A DNA stretch of 29,341 nucleotides from an uncultured Eubacteriales bacterium (lineage in GTDB: Bacteria > Bacillota > Clostridia > Saccharofermentanales > Fastidiosipilaceae). Where the stretch lies: positions 1 to 29,341 of the forward strand of contig CABKML010000020.1 in the NCBI GenBank assembly GCA_902373515.1, in the 5' to 3' direction. This document shows positions 1-6,646 of the stretch, one piece after another (position 1 is the stretch's first letter; each line of letters begins with the position of its first letter). The notes under the pieces are model-generated. The model was not told the origin of the DNA. It saw only the letters and a list, made by a program, of their open reading frames with translations, and did no database searches. Position numbers and translations under genes: made by a program.

Positions 1-91
1 ATATATTTTTATACTGTATTGTTTATACAAATCATCCTTTATTTTTAACAATCGGGAGCGATAATAATCTCATCCGAAAGGAAAAAATTTA

Positions 92-499
92 ATGTTTAGG
101 ATAGTTTATATGAGCGATTTGATGTTTAACAAATTAGGTAAAGTTGATTTTTCAACCCGAGAAAAAAACGGTACTGCTAAAACAGCGGATAACAATTTGC
201 GTAACGGCAGTCTGCAGGATTGTTTCTTATCAATTTGCATAAGAGAAGAATTGACAATTGATTTGTGCCTGAATAATGAAAGCAGCAGGCGCGGATATAT
301 CTTGGCATTTGATAATTTATCAATTTTGTTTTGGGATCAAAAAAGATACTACCTGATATTTAAAAGTTCTATCTGCTTAATTTCGCCGTTGGATTTTTTG
401 GATATGCATTTTTGCATGAAAGAATTTTCACCGGCGAAAGAGGCGCCGACAACAGAAAAATATCCTTGGGAAACGTTAAAGAAACGAACTGTAAAATGA
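92..499 (+). CDS. hypothetical protein, 135 aa
   Basis: I do not recognise this protein. The ATG at 92 follows AAAGGA (about 77-82) at good spacing; a second in-frame ATG lies six codons further in, without a better ribosome binding site. The N-terminal third is polar (many K, N, T, S). Residues roughly 65-105 are rich in hydrophobic and aromatic residues and may form a beta-rich core. The tail is charged and proline-containing. There is no signal peptide, clear membrane segment or recognisable catalytic motif. It reads in the same direction as the small membrane protein 56 bases downstream, which has its own promoter-like sequence. Codon use looks normal, so it is probably a real gene, but the function is unknown. 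Confidence 0.6.
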   Translation: MFRIVYMSDLMFNKLGKVDFSTREKNGTAKTADNNLRNGSLQDCFLSICIREELTIDLCLNNESSRRGYILAFDNLSILFWDQKRYYLIFKSSICLISPLDFLDMHFCMKEFSPAKEAPTTEKYPWETLKKRTVK

Positions 500-505
500 T
501 ACGTA

Positions 506-534
506 TCGACTGCTGCACATTAATTTAGTATAAT
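506..534 (+). promoter_or_regulatory. sigma-A-type promoter for the small membrane protein gene
   Basis: A consensus -10 box TATAAT (529-534) is preceded at 17 bases by TCGACT (506-511), which matches four of six positions of TTGACA. Transcription would start near 541, giving a very short leader (about 15 bases) before the ATG at 556. This is inferred from sequence only. Confidence 0.5.
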
Positions 535-555
535 TTTGGAGACGAGGTTATTGCT

Positions 556-780
556 ATGAAATTAAAATTAAAGCGCACAGGTCCTAATAAGCGTTATCGC
601 TTTAAAGGTTATAAAACGATAAAACAAGCTGCTCGCACCAGAATGTTTGAGCGCCAGCGGCAGTTATTATATCAGTATATATTTTTGATTATCCTTGTAA
701 TCGCTGTAGTCGTAGCCTGCATCGTTTTGAAACCTTGGGATAAGATACGTGATATCTTAACTGTATTCGGTATCTTGTAA
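556..780 (+). CDS. small basic single-pass membrane protein, 74 aa
   Basis: The gene is preceded by GAGG (544-547) eight bases before the ATG. The first ~38 residues are very basic (many K and R). One strongly hydrophobic segment follows at about residues 41-60 (IFLIILVIAVVVACIVL), then a short tail of about 14 residues. By the positive-inside rule the basic N-terminus should be cytoplasmic. No family is recognised. It could be a regulatory or scaffold micro-membrane protein, but nothing here shows which. It has its own promoter and ends just before a perfect hairpin shared with the converging recombinase gene. Confidence 0.65.
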   Translation: MKLKLKRTGPNKRYRFKGYKTIKQAARTRMFERQRQLLYQYIFLIILVIAVVVACIVLKPWDKIRDILTVFGIL

Positions 781-791
781 TTCCTGATTTA

Positions 792-824
792 AATGCGCAA
801 TTATTGCTATGATAATTGCGCATT
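792..824. terminator. perfect hairpin between convergent genes
   Basis: AATGCGCAATTAT (792-804) pairs perfectly with ATAATTGCGCATT (812-824) across a 7-base loop. It lies 11 bases after the stop of the plus-strand membrane protein gene and 18 bases after the stop of the minus-strand recombinase gene, where a bidirectional terminator is expected. There is no clear T-run on either side, so termination would be weak or need a factor; it may instead protect 3' ends. Confidence 0.5.
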
Positions 825-842
825 CGATCAGTAACATTGAAC

Positions 843-1910
843 TTATTGCTTTTCGTTTTCCGGTAATTTACTGAGATCCAACTTGGTTGAAGCCAGAGGA
901 TTGCTTTCGACTGCCTGATGTAAAATACTTTGATTTGTATGAGTATAAATCTCAGTAGTTGCTACGCTTTCGTGTCCTAAAATTTCTTGTAAAGCCCTAA
1001 TATCAACGTGCCCGAATTGATACATTAAAGTAGCTGCAGTATGTCTGAGTTTATGTACACTGAATTTGAAAGTGTCTAATCCGGCTGCCGCCAAAGCTTC
1101 TTTAATCATAACTTGAATCATACTGCGTGATAATCTGTTGCCTTCGCGTGAGATGAATAGGGCTGTTTTAGCAGCTTTCTTGGCCGGCATTCTGGCGTTG
1201 AGATATTTTTGCAGCGAATCTAAACAGGCAGCGTTCAGATAAATAGTCCGTTCTTTATTACCTTTACCGATAACCCGTAATGTATCACCGTTAATATCAT
1301 CAATATTCAAGGCCTGCAATTCGGACAAACGCATCCCGCAATTGAGGAAGAGAATAAGGATGCAGTAATTACGAATACTTAATTCTTTTTCCGTTTCCTC
1401 TTTGTACTTATGCTTATTGTTAATCTTCAAGCTGCTGTTTAATAAGCTCTTACTTTGCTCTAAATTCAAATATTTAGGTAAACGTTTCATCTGCTTGGGC
1501 GATTCCAACTCAGCCGTCGGATCATTAGGCAAAAGATTAACCTTATGTGTCAAATATTTGAAAAAGCTCTTCAAACTGGAACATTTTCGCGCCCGATTAC
1601 AAGCGGAAGATTGACGGGAATTAGCCAGCCAAGCGATGTATTGGTATATTGTTGTCAATTTGATTTCCTGTAACAATTCAACATCGACTGTACTTAAATC
1701 TATTTGCTCCAACGGCAGATCGGCCGGCACCTTATGCGTACTTTGCAAATACCAACGGAAAAACAGGCGCAAATCGTAATGATACTCTTTAATGGTCAAA
1801 GGTGAACGACCTTTAATAGCTTGTAAATAAGCTAAATAATCATCTAAAATCGTAAAAGAATCAGCCACAGCATCTGCGGCATTTTTATCAGTTTTTTTGT
1901 GTCTAGTCAT
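843..1910 (-). CDS. Xer-type tyrosine recombinase, 355 aa
   Basis: Site-specific recombinase of the phage-integrase/Xer family, which cuts and rejoins DNA through a 3'-phosphotyrosine link. An N-terminal SAM-like core-binding domain spans about residues 20-125 and the catalytic domain about 145-335. The full catalytic set is visible: R194 (GMRLSEL), K216 (GKGNKER), H286 and R289 (HKLRH), H313 (LGHES) and Y322 (TTEIYTH). At 355 residues it is longer than XerC/XerD (about 300) and close in length to the stand-alone XerS of streptococci (about 356). No partner recombinase is next to it. Start: ATG at 1910, with a weak GGGG-type ribosome site about 9 bases upstream. It is separated from the minus-strand array by that array's terminator, and a perfect inverted repeat lies 184 bases upstream of its start. 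It could be the chromosome-dimer recombinase or a domesticated integrase; the lack of phage or IS neighbours favours the former. Confidence 0.93.
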   Translation of the reverse strand: MTRHKKTDKNAADAVADSFTILDDYLAYLQAIKGRSPLTIKEYHYDLRLFFRWYLQSTHKVPADLPLEQIDLSTVDVELLQEIKLTTIYQYIAWLANSRQSSACNRARKCSSLKSFFKYLTHKVNLLPNDPTAELESPKQMKRLPKYLNLEQSKSLLNSSLKINNKHKYKEETEKELSIRNYCILILFLNCGMRLSELQALNIDDINGDTLRVIGKGNKERTIYLNAACLDSLQKYLNARMPAKKAAKTALFISREGNRLSRSMIQVMIKEALAAAGLDTFKFSVHKLRHTAATLMYQFGHVDIRALQEILGHESVATTEIYTHTNQSILHQAVESNPLASTKLDLSKLPENEKQ

Positions 1911-2064
1911 AGCTTAACCCCAAGCTTCATATTCCTGTTCTCATACAATAACTCATGTAAGTGTGATTAGTTTGACATAAAAAGGACAAGCAAGTAACAA
2001 ATATTAATTGAGATTATTTTGTTATATAAGCCTGAATCTCTATTAAAATCGTCTTTCAAGTTAT

Positions 2065-2478
2065 GGGAAAGGGGCGCTTAGCCACTTATTGTGAGTTCTA
2101 CAAAATAATAGTTTTGTAGAACTAAATAGAAAGATTAAAATCAGGTGTATAAAGCCGAGTTTAAACGGTCGGCAAAAGCTGATGCAAGTTCAAAGCAGCT
2201 AACAAGTGTCTAATTAAAGACTTAGTTGCAGTTTTCAAACGAAAGAACGAAAATTTAAACACTAATGTAGCTGAAAACTAAAAGAAGTATACAGCGAATT
2301 GAATAGCTATGCAATTGTTTAACTAAGCAAGTGAAACAGAAAGCCTTAAAAAAGACCGGTGTTCATTTTAAGCACATGAACTTAATTTCATGTTGAGAAA
2401 ATAAGCGCGTCTGTTTACGAGATTTATACATTAAAAAGAATAAATTTTCTTAAAGAAAACAAGCTGCCCTTTCTTCCC
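2065..2478 (+). ncRNA. candidate structured RNA of unknown family
   Basis: The two ends can pair: GGGAAAGGGGCGCTT (2065-2079) with AAGCTGCCCTTTCTTCCC (2461-2478), allowing small bulges. Inside are a perfect 12-bp hairpin (2094-2123), a 5-bp stem GCCGA/TCGGC (2154-2158/2169-2173), a two-part hairpin with GCAGCTAA/TTAGTTGC (2195-2202/2222-2229, one G-U) and GTCT/AGAC (2208-2211/2218-2221), and, directly abutting it, an 8-bp helix AGTTTTCA/TGAAAACT (2230-2237/2272-2279). The plus strand is strongly purine-rich, as in many structured RNAs. The boundaries are guesses set by the end pairing. Expression and family are unknown, and the pairing could be chance in AT-rich DNA. Confidence 0.35.
2094..2123. 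repeat. perfect 12-6-12 inverted repeat, candidate dif-like Xer site
   Basis: AGTTCTACAAAA (2094-2105), spacer TAATAG, TTTTGTAGAACT (2112-2123). Two arms of 11-12 bp around a 6-bp centre match the geometry of Xer recombination sites. It lies next to the only recombinase gene in the window; XerS and XerH genes are known to sit beside their sites. It does not match the XerC/XerD dif consensus closely. The alternative is a plain RNA hairpin inside the candidate ncRNA. No T-run follows on either strand, so it does not look like a terminator. Confidence 0.4.
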
Positions 2479-2495
2479 TAACGGTTCCTGAACAT

Positions 2496-2542
2496 AAAAA
2501 AGCAAAAAAATACTCATCCAAGCTATGGCAGCCTGAATGAGT
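2496..2542 (-). terminator. intrinsic terminator of the large minus-strand array
   Basis: Read on the minus strand, ACTCAT pairs with ATGAGT (2537-2542/2512-2517). An inner stem CAGGC/GCTTG (one G-U) closes a 7-base loop, and the hairpin is followed by ATTTTTTTGCTTTTTT. It begins 26 bases after the stop of the aminopeptidase gene, so it ends the long co-directional array. Confidence 0.88.
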
Positions 2543-2568
2543 TATTAAGTGCATCTATTCGGACGCTT

Positions 2569-3981
2569 TTATTTGTCATCAGCTAATAGATTCATTTCCA
2601 ACAAAAAAGCTTTATAAGCTAAATAGGAATAGTACAAATCAAGTTTATGACAAATCTCCATCGGCGCATGCATACACAAAACCGGAATACCGGCATCAAC
2701 TACCTGCATACCTGTTTTAGCAGCAAACTTGGCAATAGTACCGCCGCCGCCCATATCAATTTTACTCAAAGTACCGATTTGCCAAGGCAAACGAGCTTCT
2801 TCAAAAATATTGATAACCGAGCGTAAAAATTCACTGTTGGCATCATTGGAACCGCTTTTACCGCCGGCTCCCGTGTGCTTTATTAAGCATAAACCTTGCG
2901 CTAAATAAGCATTGTTAGCCTGATCGAAGACTTCCGGATACATCGGATCAAAAGCATCGCTGACATCTGAAGAGATCATATAGCTGCGGCTGATAATCCG
3001 GTTATACAAAAGGTCGTCAAAACGTTGCAGCGATCTCTGTATCAGCTCCATTAAAAACAACTCGTACAAACGTGATTGTGCACCTGTATTACCTTCCGAT
3101 CCGATCTCCTCTTTATCATAAAGGAAAGATACTACGGTACGCTTACAGGAATCAATTGCAGCTAAAGCTGTAAAGGACGCAAAAGAACAAAGCTTATCGT
3201 CCTGACCGTAACAAGCGATCATGGACGCATCCAAGCCGACATCTCTGGCTTTAGCAGCCGGAACAATTTCCAACTCGGCCCCAATCAAATCGCACTCATT
3301 AACTCCGTATTTTTCATGGAAAATACTGAGAATTTTATCGCGATAAGGAGTTTTGCTGGCGCTATCTGCTAAAGGTTGCGAACCTACCAATAATTTCAAT
3401 TGCTCGGCGCTGATGAAACTTGCAGCCGATTTACTCATCTGTTCCCTACTCAAATGCGGCAAAAGATCGGTAAAGAAAAATACCGGTTCATTCTCCGCTT
3501 CTCCAATTGTAATAGGCAACACCGTGCCGTCAGCTTTAGTTATCACGCCGTGAATAGCCAAAGGAATAGTAGTCCATTGATATTTTTTTACTCCGCCGTA
3601 ATATTGCGTTGCCAAATAACTTAAATTATTGTGTTCCTGAACGCTGTTGGCTTTGGTATCAAATCTGGGAGAATCAATATGGGAACCCAACAAATTCATG
3701 CCTTCAGTCAAATCTAAGCTGCCGATTACAGCCATAGCCAGACCTTTATTTCTAATTGACATATAAACTTTGTCACCGGGCTTTAATTTATCGCAATGAG
3801 CAATAGGCTTAAAACCTGCAGCTTGTAATTCTTTAATTGCCGTGCTGACAAATTCTCTTTCAGTTTTAGCTTGGTTAAGGAAGCTTTTAAAATGTTCGGC
3901 ATATGTATTTATCGCCTTTTGCTTCTCCGGCGTCAAATCTGCCCAAACATCAAGCTTTTGTCGTTTGTAACTTTGTTCCAT
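2569..3981 (-). CDS. M18-family zinc aminopeptidase, 470 aa
   Basis: Cytoplasmic metallo-aminopeptidase of family M18 (aminopeptidase I / aspartyl aminopeptidase type), which removes N-terminal residues using two metal ions. Visible motifs are GSHIDSPR (H101, D103), the D261-D262 region, the EE pair in YDKEEIGSEG (E291, E292), SSDVSDAFDP (about 338-346) and the late ligand in MHAPMEICHK (H438). The length is normal for the family. Start: ATG at 3981 is chosen over the adjacent TTG (3984); AGAGG lies about 10 bases upstream. It is the last gene of the array, 23 bases after rarA, and is followed by a strong terminator. Substrate preference cannot be read from the sequence. Confidence 0.92.
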   Translation of the reverse strand: MEQSYKRQKLDVWADLTPEKQKAINTYAEHFKSFLNQAKTEREFVSTAIKELQAAGFKPIAHCDKLKPGDKVYMSIRNKGLAMAVIGSLDLTEGMNLLGSHIDSPRFDTKANSVQEHNNLSYLATQYYGGVKKYQWTTIPLAIHGVITKADGTVLPITIGEAENEPVFFFTDLLPHLSREQMSKSAASFISAEQLKLLVGSQPLADSASKTPYRDKILSIFHEKYGVNECDLIGAELEIVPAAKARDVGLDASMIACYGQDDKLCSFASFTALAAIDSCKRTVVSFLYDKEEIGSEGNTGAQSRLYELFLMELIQRSLQRFDDLLYNRIISRSYMISSDVSDAFDPMYPEVFDQANNAYLAQGLCLIKHTGAGGKSGSNDANSEFLRSVINIFEEARLPWQIGTLSKIDMGGGGTIAKFAAKTGMQVVDAGIPVLCMHAPMEICHKLDLYYSYLAYKAFLLEMNLLADDK

Positions 3982-4004
3982 CAATTTATAACCTCTTTCC
4001 TAAT

Positions 4005-5366
4005 TCAGTTCTTGTTATTGTCCACTATTTTACTGTTATTTTCTGTTGTTGCCAAATCAGCCGGCACTTGATTTTTACAATAATCCCGCCAGGCAGTCAG
4101 CCATTTTTTTATTTTTTCTTCCTGACCGTTAGTACCCGGCTCATAATATACCGTCCCCGCCATCTCATGCGGTAAAAATTGTTGTGCTACTAAGCCTCCG
4201 GGGTAATTATGCGCATATTTATAACCTTTACCATAGCCCAAAATTTCCTGCATACCGCTAATCGGAGCATTCAAAAGGTGTCTGGGAATTTCTCCCGTAT
4301 TTTTACTTTTAACATCCGCCAGAGCCGCATTTACAGCTTTATAAGCCGTATTTGATTTAGGACTGACGGCGATATAGATACTGGCATGCGCTAAAATAAT
4401 CCTGGCTTCCGGCATACCTATTTGTTGAACGGCCTGTAATGCCGCCACGGCCAAAGGTAAAGCCTGATTATTTGCCAAGCCGACATCTTCACTTGCACAA
4501 ATAACCAGTCGACGAGCCAGAAATTCAGGATCTTCTCCGGCGTTCAAAGCTCTTGCTAAATAAAATATGGCTGCATCCGGATCGCTGCCGCGCAAAGACT
4601 TTATATATGCCGAAGTATTGTTATAATGTTCTTCTCCTGTTCGATCATAATTATATTGCACAGGCAAAGCAAGCTTATCCAGCATTTCAGCGCTGATAAT
4701 TATCTGTCCGTCAGCAGAATAAGGCGTTGTTGTCACTAATAATTCCAGCAAATTTAAAGCTCTTCTGACATCCCCGTTGGCATATACGGCAATTTTGTTT
4801 AACTCGGCGGCAGCAATGTTAACCGGTAAATTGCCGAACCCGCAGGCGGAATTTAATGCTCTTTGCAAAACTTTAATGACCGCTTCGTTGCTCAACGCTT
4901 TCAATTCCAAAACACTGCTGCGTGACAGTAAAGCTTTATTAACTTCAAAAAAAGGATTCTCAGTTGTAGCGCCGATCAGAATAATATTACCGTTCTCTAC
5001 CGCGGGCAAAAGCGCATCCTGTTGAGCTTTATTAAAGCGATGGATTTCATCAATAAACAATAAAATTTGTCCCTTGGGACAGGTAAAAACATTTTGACTG
5101 TCACTGATTACTTCTTTAATCTCCTTAACACCTGCTGTCACAGCATTCAATTGGCGAAAGGGATAGGAACATGTTTTCGCCAAAACGTAAGCCAGTGTTG
5201 TTTTGCCGGATCCCGGAGGACCGAAAAGAATTAAAGAACTTAAAGTTTGTTTACTTAATAGACGTCTTAACCAGGTTCCCTCACCTAAAATATGCTCCTG
5301 GCCGACAATTTCGTTAATATTTTGCGGACGTAATCGTACGGCCAGCGGTTCCGTTAAATTGGCCAT
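4005..5366 (-). CDS. rarA: RarA/MgsA replication-associated recombination ATPase, 453 aa
   Basis: Clamp-loader-like AAA+ ATPase that acts at stalled replication forks and associates with SSB. The Walker A motif GPPGSGKT is at 49-56, Walker B LLFIDEIH at 102-109, and a sensor-1 region GATTENPFF is present. The C-terminal half has the family's helical tetramerisation region (SLRGSDPDAA, ARRLVICASEDVGLA, GYKYAHNYPGG). The length matches RarA. AGGAG lies about 9 bases before the ATG at 5366. It is 16 bases downstream of thiI and 23 bases upstream of the aminopeptidase gene, so probably co-transcribed. The extreme C-terminus (last ~18 residues) is polar and probably disordered. Confidence 0.95.
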   Translation of the reverse strand: MANLTEPLAVRLRPQNINEIVGQEHILGEGTWLRRLLSKQTLSSLILFGPPGSGKTTLAYVLAKTCSYPFRQLNAVTAGVKEIKEVISDSQNVFTCPKGQILLFIDEIHRFNKAQQDALLPAVENGNIILIGATTENPFFEVNKALLSRSSVLELKALSNEAVIKVLQRALNSACGFGNLPVNIAAAELNKIAVYANGDVRRALNLLELLVTTTPYSADGQIIISAEMLDKLALPVQYNYDRTGEEHYNNTSAYIKSLRGSDPDAAIFYLARALNAGEDPEFLARRLVICASEDVGLANNQALPLAVAALQAVQQIGMPEARIILAHASIYIAVSPKSNTAYKAVNAALADVKSKNTGEIPRHLLNAPISGMQEILGYGKGYKYAHNYPGGLVAQQFLPHEMAGTVYYEPGTNGQEEKIKKWLTAWRDYCKNQVPADLATTENNSKIVDNNKN

Positions 5367-5382
5367 TCAGCTTTTCTCCTGT

Positions 5383-6639
5383 TTATTCGTTATAATCACG
5401 TTGAAATTCTTTGATCCGATCATATCGGATATCATAAGAAGTAATTTTACTTAAAGCTTGTTGCGTCAATGCCGCACAATCAAGTTCGCTGTCACAACTT
5501 TGCCAAGCAGCCGTATTCGGTCTGGTTTTCGGATGTTTGGCCACAAAAATTGTACAGCAGTCATCATAAGGCTTGATTGATGTTTCAAAAGTTCCGATTT
5601 TACGTGCAATTTTGATAGTATCTTCCTTATCAGAACCTATTAACGGGCGAAAAATCGGCAAGGTCGCAACAGCATCGGTAGCATTGATAGCTTCGGTTGT
5701 TTGACTTGCTACCTGACCTAAAGATTCACCGGTAATTATAGCTTTACAATCACGTTTTTCCGCTAAGGCCTGCGCAATCCGCATCATCATTCGGCGCATG
5801 GTGATAGTTATCATATCTTTAGGTGTTTTGGCGTTAAGTTCAAGATTAATATCGGTAAAATCAACAACATGTAACACGACTCTGCCGCAATAACGGCTGA
5901 CTATCTGAGCTAAATCTATAACTTTTTGTTTAGCTAAATCGGAAGTATACGGGAAAGTATGAAAATAAATCGCTTCCAATTCCATCCCACGCGATGCCAT
6001 CATATAAGCAGCTACCGGAGAGTCGATACCTCCGGACAGTAAAACCAGACCTTTAGCCGACATACCTGTAGGTAAGCCGCGCACGCCTTGGATTACTTGA
6101 CTGTATACGGCCAAATTTTGCCGTATCTCGACTTTAATTATAAAATCAGGTTGGTGAATGTCCACTTTTAATTCCGGATAAGCTTCCAGAAGGTCGCCGC
6201 CCAATTGGTTCATAATTTCCATAGAAGTCAGAGGAAATGACTTTTCGGCGCGCCGGCAATCAACTTTAAACGTTTTATCGCCCCGTTCCAGATGTTCTTC
6301 AACCAATTGCCGGGAAATTTGCAGAATATTGCTATAATCGCCGGCAAACAAATATACCGGGCTGACGGAAACAATACCGAAAGTTTCAGTCGCAACTTCA
6401 ATCGCTTTCTGCAGCAGTAAATCTATTTCAGTTTCCGTAACAGTCGGCGTAACATTGGGTATAATCCAAATTCTGCTTTGGCTGAGAGTCACTTGATAGG
6501 AGCCGTATTGTTTCAACTTTAAAGCTAAATTATGCAATAAACGTTCTTCGAATTTATGGCGATTTAAACCTTTGAGAGCAATTTCACCGAAACGGGCCAT
6601 TATTAATTTTTGTTTATTAAATTCAACTGTTCTTGTCAT
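5383..6639 (-). CDS. thiI: ThiI tRNA 4-thiouridine sulfurtransferase, 418 aa
   Basis: Adenylates U8 of tRNA and transfers persulfide sulfur to form 4-thiouridine; in some bacteria it also supplies sulfur for the thiamine thiazole. An N-terminal ferredoxin-like part and THUMP domain span about residues 60-180. The PP-loop pyrophosphatase domain follows with LLSGGIDSP (SGGIDS 202-207) and a late Cys pair DDCCTIF (C361, C362) near the catalytic cysteine position. There is no C-terminal rhodanese domain, as in B. subtilis, so sulfur must be relayed directly. The desulfurase gene immediately upstream (7 bases) is the likely partner. The start ATG has AAAGTGA upstream. It probably works in s4U8 synthesis. 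Confidence 0.95.
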   Translation of the reverse strand: MTRTVEFNKQKLIMARFGEIALKGLNRHKFEERLLHNLALKLKQYGSYQVTLSQSRIWIIPNVTPTVTETEIDLLLQKAIEVATETFGIVSVSPVYLFAGDYSNILQISRQLVEEHLERGDKTFKVDCRRAEKSFPLTSMEIMNQLGGDLLEAYPELKVDIHQPDFIIKVEIRQNLAVYSQVIQGVRGLPTGMSAKGLVLLSGGIDSPVAAYMMASRGMELEAIYFHTFPYTSDLAKQKVIDLAQIVSRYCGRVVLHVVDFTDINLELNAKTPKDMITITMRRMMMRIAQALAEKRDCKAIITGESLGQVASQTTEAINATDAVATLPIFRPLIGSDKEDTIKIARKIGTFETSIKPYDDCCTIFVAKHPKTRPNTAAWQSCDSELDCAALTQQALSKITSYDIRYDRIKEFQRDYNE

Positions 6640-6646
6640 TTTAAAA

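Larger units (their letters stand above)
1911..2568. other. 658-base intergenic region without protein genes
   Basis: No start-to-stop reading frame with a credible ribosome site is present on either strand. The region holds a perfect inverted repeat (2094-2123), a series of hairpins bounded by complementary ends (2065-2478), and the terminator of the aminopeptidase gene (2496-2542). On the plus strand 2101-2400 is A-rich and purine-rich (hand count 128 A, 55 G, 77 T, 40 C). A consensus -35 box TTGACA (1972-1977) points into the region, followed at 17 bases by a poor -10 (TAACAA). No tRNA, tmRNA, RNase P or SRP RNA signature was found. Confidence 0.8.

Noticed and set aside
1402..1614. Plus-strand open frame of 70 codons opposite the recombinase gene
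   Set aside because: It lies wholly antisense to a gene with an intact catalytic set and has no ribosome site or recognisable protein sequence.
2094..2123. Perfect inverted repeat as an intrinsic terminator
   Set aside because: No T-run on either strand, and no gene ends next to it.
2065..2478. Group I or group II intron or IS remnant
   Set aside because: No domain V-like sequence, no intron-encoded protein, no transposase fragments, and no flanking direct repeats seen.
1911..2568. tmRNA, RNase P RNA, SRP RNA or tRNA in the long gap
   Set aside because: No T-loop TTCGA on either strand, no tag-like frame ending in ALAA, no GAGGAAAGTCC-like RNase P core, and no SRP Alu or tetraloop motif. 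ACAGAAAGCCTTA near 2335 only loosely recalls an RNase P 3' motif and lacks the rest.
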